Positions 59,444-64,000 of a stretch of 64,000 nucleotides of DNA are shown here, piece after piece. Source of the stretch: CAYRDC01 sp964422925. Lineage in GTDB: Bacteria; Bacteroidota; Bacteroidia; Chitinophagales; S012-47. The DNA lies in contig CAYRDC010000006.1 in assembly GCA_964422925.1 (NCBI GenBank), forward strand, positions 1 to 64,000, read 5' to 3'. The notes below the pieces were generated by a model, which did not search any database, was not told the origin of the DNA, and was given only the letters and a program-made list of their open reading frames with translations. Numbering within the stretch: the first letter of the stretch is position 1; each line of letters starts with the position of its first letter. A program made the translations under genes and the position numbers.

Positions 59444-59581
59444 ATTTTATTGATCCCCGGAGCTGTCCCGGTGCATTCGTAATGCACCATTCCCCCACAA
59501 CCCATGGGCATCTCCCTGAAAAAGAATAAAAAACCTTTCATGAAGGTCTGTGGATCATTCGGCAATGCGCATTTTATTTTC

Positions 59582-59589
59582 TAATTTTG
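59582..59589 (+). promoter_or_regulatory. -7 box of prs
   Basis: TAATTTTG matches TAnnTTTG exactly, 19 bases before the GTG start at 59609, and fits that start. Confidence 0.45.
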
Positions 59590-59608
59590 TGCCTCCAAAT
59601 CGGCAAAG

Positions 59609-60556
59609 GTGATTATCAACGAGGAAGTTTCCATTTTATCGGGCACCAATTCGCAATACCTGGCGGAAAAAATAGCCGACTTGTATGGCCAGCCCCTTGG
59701 GAAAGTAACCATCCAACGGTTTAGTGACGGGGAATATCAACCCAACATTCAGGAATCCGTTCGGGGAAAGTACGTATTCCTGATCCAGTCGACCAACGCA
59801 CCGTTTGACAACATGATGGAACTACTGTTGCTGATCGATGCAGCCAGGCGGGCTTCGGCCGGGTACATTGCCGCGGTAATCCCATATTTCGGGGGCGCGC
59901 GTCAGGACCGGAAAGACAAACCCCGGGTATCGATCGGTGCCAAACTGTTTGCCAACCTGCTGACAGCCGCGGGCGCCAACCGGGTGGTTACCATGGATCT
60001 GCATGCTGACCAGATACAGGGATTTTTCGATATACCGGTCGACCACCTGACCAGTACCGCTATCTTTGCCCCGGAACTGCAGAAAACCGATACGTCCAAC
60101 CTGGTTTTTGCCGCTCCGGATGTGGGAAGCACCAAAAGGGCCCGTGCCTATGCCCAGTATTTCAATACGGGGATGGTAGTCTGCGACAAGTACCGGAAAA
60201 AAGCCAATGAGGTGGCTGAAATGACAGTTATCGGCAACGTGGAAGATAAAGATGTGATCCTTGTGGATGACATTATTGATACGGCAAACACCCTGTGCAT
60301 GGCCGCGGATAAGATTATGGAAAAAGGGGCCCGCTCCGTAAAGAGCATGGTCACCCATCCTGTCTTGTCCGGTAATGCCATCGAAAAAATAGAAGCATCC
60401 AAAATGGATGAAATCTGGGTATGCGATACCATACCGGTTAAAAGAAAATCCGATAAAATCCGGGTATTCTCGGTAGCCGAATTGTTCGCCACGGCCATTC
60501 GCAACACCCATGAGCAAAAGTCCATTAGTTCACTGTTTATTGAAGGATTGATCTAA
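59609..60556 (+). CDS. prs: Ribose-phosphate pyrophosphokinase
   Basis: Makes PRPP from ribose 5-phosphate and ATP for nucleotide, His and Trp synthesis. The 315-residue chain has the ATP site FSDGEYQPNIQESVRG, the loop IPYFGGARQDRKDKPR, the cation-binding VVTMDLHADQIQGFF and the PRPP motif VILVDDIIDTANTL. Start is GTG at 59609, which gives the usual N-terminus and sits behind a -7 box. First gene of a run with rplY (16 bases later), pth, a FAH-family gene and E1. Confidence 0.97.
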   Translation: MIINEEVSILSGTNSQYLAEKIADLYGQPLGKVTIQRFSDGEYQPNIQESVRGKYVFLIQSTNAPFDNMMELLLLIDAARRASAGYIAAVIPYFGGARQDRKDKPRVSIGAKLFANLLTAAGANRVVTMDLHADQIQGFFDIPVDHLTSTAIFAPELQKTDTSNLVFAAPDVGSTKRARAYAQYFNTGMVVCDKYRKKANEVAEMTVIGNVEDKDVILVDDIIDTANTLCMAADKIMEKGARSVKSMVTHPVLSGNAIEKIEASKMDEIWVCDTIPVKRKSDKIRVFSVAELFATAIRNTHEQKSISSLFIEGLI

Positions 60557-60572
60557 AAAAAAAGAAAGAGAA

Positions 60573-61241
60573 ATGCAAACCGTAACATTGGAAGCCCGGG
60601 AAAAAAGCACGAACGGAACCGGTTCAGCAAGGCAATTAAGAAGGGAAGGGCTGGTACCCTGCATATTGTACGGAAGGGATATCAATATACCTTTCAGCGC
60701 CCCGATCAGCGCGTTTAACGATCTGATTTATAAGCCAGGTCTGCACAAAGCAGTTATAAAACTGGGTGACAAGCAATACGAAGCTGTTGTAAAGGAAATT
60801 CAGTTTCACCCGGTGAATGACCGACTGATGCATGTAGATTTCGAGGTGCTTGAACCAGGCAAAAAAATAACCACTGAGATCCCCGTGACGCTTACCGGAA
60901 GGCCGGCAGGGATAGCCATGGGGGGCAAGCTGTTTACCAAAATGCGGAAAGTGACCGTTAAGGCGACCCCTGAACATTTGATTGATTTCCTGGAAGTGGA
61001 CGTAAGCCACCTGCAAATCAATATGAGCGTACGGGTCAGTGATCTCAAGGCTTTGTATCCTGAAATGGATTTTTTGCAAAAAGGCTCTACCCCGGTAGCC
61101 ACGGTCGGCACCACGCGTGCGGCCAAAGCGCTGGAAGCCGCCCTCGAAGGCACGGGTGAAGAAGAAGCTGGTGAAGCTCCGGCTGAAGAAGGCGGTGAAA
61201 GCAGTAAAGGTGGCGAAGCTGCACCGGAAGGCCAGGAATAA
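60573..61241 (+). CDS. rplY: Ribosomal protein L25 (CTC form)
   Basis: A 222-residue 5S rRNA-binding protein of the large subunit. The N-terminal L25 domain (LEAREKSTNGTGSARQLRRE, VPCILYGRD, KEIQFHPVNDRLMHVDFE) is followed by the CTC-type beta domain (KKITTEIPVTLTGRPAGI, DFLEVDVSHLQINMSVRVSD). The last 35 residues are an acidic Glu/Gly/Ala tail (EEEAGEAPAEEGGESS), common in Bacteroidota L25. The prs - rplY - pth order is a widespread arrangement. Confidence 0.95.
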   Translation: MQTVTLEAREKSTNGTGSARQLRREGLVPCILYGRDINIPFSAPISAFNDLIYKPGLHKAVIKLGDKQYEAVVKEIQFHPVNDRLMHVDFEVLEPGKKITTEIPVTLTGRPAGIAMGGKLFTKMRKVTVKATPEHLIDFLEVDVSHLQINMSVRVSDLKALYPEMDFLQKGSTPVATVGTTRAAKALEAALEGTGEEEAGEAPAEEGGESSKGGEAAPEGQE

Positions 61242-61258
61242 CCTAAAACCACAGGCTG

Positions 61259-61834
61259 TTGAAATACCTGATCGTAGGATTAGGCAACATTGGTCAGGAA
61301 TACGAACATACCCGGCACAACATAGGATTTGAAGTTCTTGATCACCTTGCCAGCGAGAACGGGCTCCAGTTTTCGGCCGGGCGGCTGGCATATACCGCGC
61401 ATTTCAGCAGCAAAGGAAGGCAGTTTTACCTGGTCAAACCTACAACTTACATGAACCTCAGCGGAAAGGCTACGCGTTACTGGCTGAACAAATTGAAACT
61501 TACCCCCGACCGGCTCCTGGTCATTGTGGATGATGTTAACCTTCCGCTCGGCCACCTGCGCCTGAAACCGCGCGGCAGCGATGGGGGCCATAACGGTTTG
61601 AAAGATATCCAGGCCCTGCTGGGCACTATGGAATATCCAAGGCTGCGATTTGGTATTGGGAATGATTTTCCAAAGGGACAACAGGTTGATTATGTGTTGG
61701 GCAAATGGACTCCGGAAGAATGGGAACAAATTCAACCGGGAATTAAAACAGCCGCAAAAATTGTTTTAAATTTCGGATGGGTGGGCATTGAGCGCACCAT
61801 GAATCAGTTCAACACAAAAACAAAAACCTCATGA
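61259..61834 (+). CDS. pth: Peptidyl-tRNA hydrolase
   Basis: A 191-residue enzyme that frees tRNA from peptidyl-tRNA dropped by the ribosome. Catalytic His20 lies in HTRHNIGFEVLD, Asn10 in VGLGNIGQEY, and the conserved Asp in IVDDVNLPLG; GSDGGHNGLKDI is also in place. Start is TTG at 61259, since the conserved KYLIVGLGN begins with the next codon. Its stop overlaps the start of the FAH-family gene by four bases (ATGA). Confidence 0.95.
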   Translation: MKYLIVGLGNIGQEYEHTRHNIGFEVLDHLASENGLQFSAGRLAYTAHFSSKGRQFYLVKPTTYMNLSGKATRYWLNKLKLTPDRLLVIVDDVNLPLGHLRLKPRGSDGGHNGLKDIQALLGTMEYPRLRFGIGNDFPKGQQVDYVLGKWTPEEWEQIQPGIKTAAKIVLNFGWVGIERTMNQFNTKTKTS

Positions 61835-62511
61835 AGATCATTGCCATCGGAAGGAACTACAAAGCACACGCTGAAGAAATGGGCAACCAGGTTCCGGACG
61901 AACCATTGATTTTCTTTAAACCGCAAACTGCCCTGTTAAAAAATAAAATGCCGTTTATTCTGCCTAGCCATTCCCGACAGGTAGAATATGAAGTGGAGAT
62001 TGTATTGCGGGTTTGCCGCAACGGCCGGCACATCCAAAAGGAAGATGCCCCGAAATATTACAATGAAATTGGCATTGGCATTGACTTTACGGCCCGCGAC
62101 ATCCAGCAGAAATGCAAGGAAAACGGATGGCCCTGGGAAATCGCCAAATCCTTTGACGGTTCGGCTCCCGTGAGCCCCATGTACCCGCTGGATGAATTTG
62201 ATGATATTTTTAATCTTCCCTTCAGCCTGAAAAAAAACGGGGAAATTGTGCAGGAAGGAAATACGGCCGATATGCTTTACGATTTCAACGCGCTGATCAG
62301 CCATATTTCCAACTATTTTACCCTGAATATTGGCGACCTTATCTTTACCGGAACCCCGGAGGGAGTTGGCCCGGTGAAAAGCGGAGACGTTTTGGAAGCC
62401 TTTATCGGAACCCGCAGCATGATGACTTGCCTGGTAAGAAGCCCGGATGAGCAGCAAAAAAGAAAATACCGAAACCGAGAAGCCCGGACAGGCCAGCATT
62501 CGTCTTCCTAA
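61831..62511 (+). CDS. Fumarylacetoacetate hydrolase-family protein
   Basis: A 226-residue FAH-fold protein; members act as hydrolases, isomerases or oxaloacetate decarboxylases. Seen: IIAIGRNYKAHAEEMGN, EPLIFFKPQTALL, QVEYEVEIVLRV (the first metal-ligand Glu pair), GIDFTARDIQQKCKENGWPW, AKSFDGSAPVSP and IFTGTPEGVGPVKSGDVLEA. Homologues usually end near residue 203; here the frame runs 23 residues further, mostly polar (DEQQKRKYRNREARTG), and overlaps the next gene by 65 bases. The extension may be the result of a lost stop codon. Exact reaction cannot be read from sequence. Confidence 0.88.
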   Translation: MKIIAIGRNYKAHAEEMGNQVPDEPLIFFKPQTALLKNKMPFILPSHSRQVEYEVEIVLRVCRNGRHIQKEDAPKYYNEIGIGIDFTARDIQQKCKENGWPWEIAKSFDGSAPVSPMYPLDEFDDIFNLPFSLKKNGEIVQEGNTADMLYDFNALISHISNYFTLNIGDLIFTGTPEGVGPVKSGDVLEAFIGTRSMMTCLVRSPDEQQKRKYRNREARTGQHSSS

Positions 62512-64000
62512 AAAAGACATATTGCTGAAGGCTTACCGGTTGATGGCATTAGCCAACCGGATGGCCAGTCTGTACGATGAAAACCGGGAGATCACCCGCT
62601 ACGTGCACAGTACCAGTCGCGGGCATGAAGCCATACAACTGGCCGCGGCTTTCCAACTGAAACCCTGGGATTACGCTTCCCTGTATTACCGCGATGAATC
62701 CCTGCTGATCGGTCTGGGGTTCAGTCCTTATGAATTGATGCTGCAGCTGCTGGGCAAAGCGGAGGATCCCTTCAGCGGTGGCCGCCTGTATTACAGCCAC
62801 CCGAGCGTACGCAGAGAGGACATGCCCCTGATCCCCCATCAGTCAAGCGCCACGGGCATGCAGGCCATTTCCGCCACGGGTATGGCACAAGGGATCGCCT
62901 ACCTGGAGAAACAAGGCCTGTTGCAGGCCAAGGAACCCCCGGTGGTTTTATGTTCGCTGGGAGACGGTTCGGTGACCGAAGGAGAAGTGGCTGAAGCCTG
63001 GCAATTTGCCGTTTTGCACCGCCTGCCTATCATTTACCTGGTGCAGGACAACGGCTGGGGCATATCGGTAACAGCCGGGGAAGCCCGCGCCATGGATGCC
63101 TATGAATACGCGGCTGGTTTCAAGGGGATGAAGCGCATGCGCGTGGACGGCAGCCTGTTCCCCGAATCCTGGAATACCATGCAGGAAGCTTTTGACTATG
63201 TCCGCACCAAACGCAAACCGGTGCTTGTGCATGCCCGGGTTCCCTTGCTGGGTCACCATACCTCCGGAGTGCGCAAGGAATGGTACCGGAGCCCTGAAGA
63301 CCTGGAGCGCCACCAAAAGGATGACCCCTTACCGAAACTGTACCAGCTGTTGCGGTCAACGGGTGTGCCCGAATCTGAACTCCAGGCTTTGCAAACCCAG
63401 GCAAAAAACCAGGCGGAAGAAGATTTTCAACGGGCAGTGAAAGCACCCGATCCACCTCCGGAAAGCCTTTATGATCATGAATTTGCCCCGACCCCCGTCA
63501 CACACGAGGCAGGTCAGCGTAACGGTGGAGGCGAACCAGTGGTCATGGTGGATGCCGCCTTACATGCCATGGACGAAATCCTGGCGGAATACCCGGAAGC
63601 AATTTTTTTCGGCCAGGATGTAGGCAAACGGCTGGGCGGGGTTTTCCGCGAAGCGGCTACCCTGGGTGATAAATATGGTGATGAACGGGTGTTCAATACA
63701 GCCATCCAGGAAGCCTACATCATTGGCAGCACGGCCGGATTGTCAGCCGTGGGCGTTAAGCCAATCGTAGAGCTTCAGTTCGCGGATTACATCTGGCCGG
63801 GCATTAACCAGCTGGTTACGGAACTGGCCAAATCCTGCTACCTGACAGCCGGCAAATTTCCGGTGCAGGCGCTGATCAGAATCCCGACCGGTGCTTATGG
63901 CGGGGGCGGGCCGTACCATTCAGCCAGTGTGGAATCTTCCCTGCTGCCCATCCGGGGTTTGAAAATCGTTTACCCCTCCAACGCTGCTGACATGAAAGGT
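62447..64000 (+). CDS. 2-oxoacid dehydrogenase E1, fused alpha and beta, 3' end outside window
   Basis: My translation from ATG 62447 gives 518 codons without a stop up to the window edge. Alpha part (about 20-330): TPP motif GDGSVTEGEVAEA (Gly172-Asp173-Gly174) with Asn202 in QDNGWGIS; also YVHSTSRGHEAIQLA and HTSGVRKEWY. Beta part from about 360: VVMVDAALHAMDEILAEYP, FFGQDVGKRLGGVF, NTAIQEAYIIGSTAGLSAVG and GAYGGGGPYHS. Alpha and beta are thus one chain, as in the fused branched-chain or pyruvate-type E1 of Bacteroidota. Substrate (branched-chain 2-oxoacid is most likely) is inferred. It overlaps the FAH-family gene by 65 bases in another frame. Confidence 0.9.
   Translation, partial: MSSKKENTETEKPGQASIRLPKKDILLKAYRLMALANRMASLYDENREITRYVHSTSRGHEAIQLAAAFQLKPWDYASLYYRDESLLIGLGFSPYELMLQLLGKAEDPFSGGRLYYSHPSVRREDMPLIPHQSSATGMQAISATGMAQGIAYLEKQGLLQAKEPPVVLCSLGDGSVTEGEVAEAWQFAVLHRLPIIYLVQDNGWGISVTAGEARAMDAYEYAAGFKGMKRMRVDGSLFPESWNTMQEAFDYVRTKRKPVLVHARVPLLGHHTSGVRKEWYRSPEDLERHQKDDPLPKLYQLLRSTGVPESELQALQTQAKNQAEEDFQRAVKAPDPPPESLYDHEFAPTPVTHEAGQRNGGGEPVVMVDAALHAMDEILAEYPEAIFFGQDVGKRLGGVFREAATLGDKYGDERVFNTAIQEAYIIGSTAGLSAVGVKPIVELQFADYIWPGINQLVTELAKSCYLTAGKFPVQALIRIPTGAYGGGGPYHSASVESSLLPIRGLKIVYPSNAADMKG

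Noticed and set aside
59402..59450. A second tRNA gene after tRNA-Gln
   Set aside because: Only the last six bases of a tRNA 3' end are present; there is no acceptor, D or anticodon arm in the 50 bases before it.
59259..59608. An integrated mobile element at the tRNA-Gln gene
   Set aside because: The repeat is only 25 bases with 76-base spacing, and no integrase or foreign cargo lies nearby.

Overview
The window comes from a Gram-negative member of the Bacteroidota; I cannot place it below phylum. The evidence is type IX secretion (T9SS) C-terminal sorting domains on two proteins (11740-13158, 40754-45475), lipid A synthesis (lpxK), Bacteroidota-specific families (putative porin, DUF2723, FadL-like OmpP1), very few Shine-Dalgarno sequences, and many copies of the phylum's -7 promoter element TAnnTTTG, several directly upstream of start codons. 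There are no rRNA genes, CRISPR arrays, transposases, integrases or phage genes. Most of it looks like ordinary chromosome.

Layout. 1-1837: 5' part of a secreted subtilisin-like protease whose catalytic Asp position is Glu. 1838-2211: gene-free DNA with three hairpins. 2212-6005: lpxK, purine nucleoside phosphorylase, porin. 6082-9116: two paralogous small secreted proteins, one broken by an in-frame TAG, then a NarL/LuxR-type two-component pair. 9265-11738: a tightly packed operon of lipoprotein, VTC-type polyphosphate polymerase domain protein, DUF4956 membrane protein and DUF2490 protein. 11740-18297 (minus): M23 peptidase with T9SS domain, UbiD decarboxylase, FadL-like porin, and a Tyr/Trp-rich lipoprotein of unknown function. 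18404-20599: proS and an unknown gene. 20601-23331 (minus): thyA, a CapA-SPOR protein and folA, divergent from an MMPL/RND transporter. 25713-32443: proline dehydrogenase, rmuC, aroE, tRNA-Ser, DUF368 lipid carrier transporter, ComA-family protein, TPR protein. 32617-37232: M1 aminopeptidase fused to a probable beta-barrel, then an ALDH7-type dehydrogenase.

37249-54799 is a loose cell-surface region: two sulfotransferases, two GT4 glycosyltransferases, a Wzx-like flippase, a PIG-L deacetylase, an unknown beta-propeller-like protein, a YfhO-family membrane protein and a methyltransferase, interrupted by a 1573-residue T9SS substrate containing thirteen 74-residue repeats. Within these repeats a 666-bp block has been duplicated so recently that 331 bases look identical. 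An SDR-type threonine dehydrogenase follows.

54796-64000: a small CxxCxxC protein, rlmB, a DUF2723 membrane protein, tRNA-Gln with a duplicated 3' end and terminator, then prs-rplY-pth-FAH hydrolase and a fused alpha/beta 2-oxoacid dehydrogenase E1 that runs off the end.

The least explained items are the VTC/DUF4956/DUF2490 operon, the Tyr-rich lipoprotein, the E-for-D subtilase, the repeat protein with its block duplication, and the beta-propeller protein in the sugar/sulfate region. No complete new defence or mobile system is visible.
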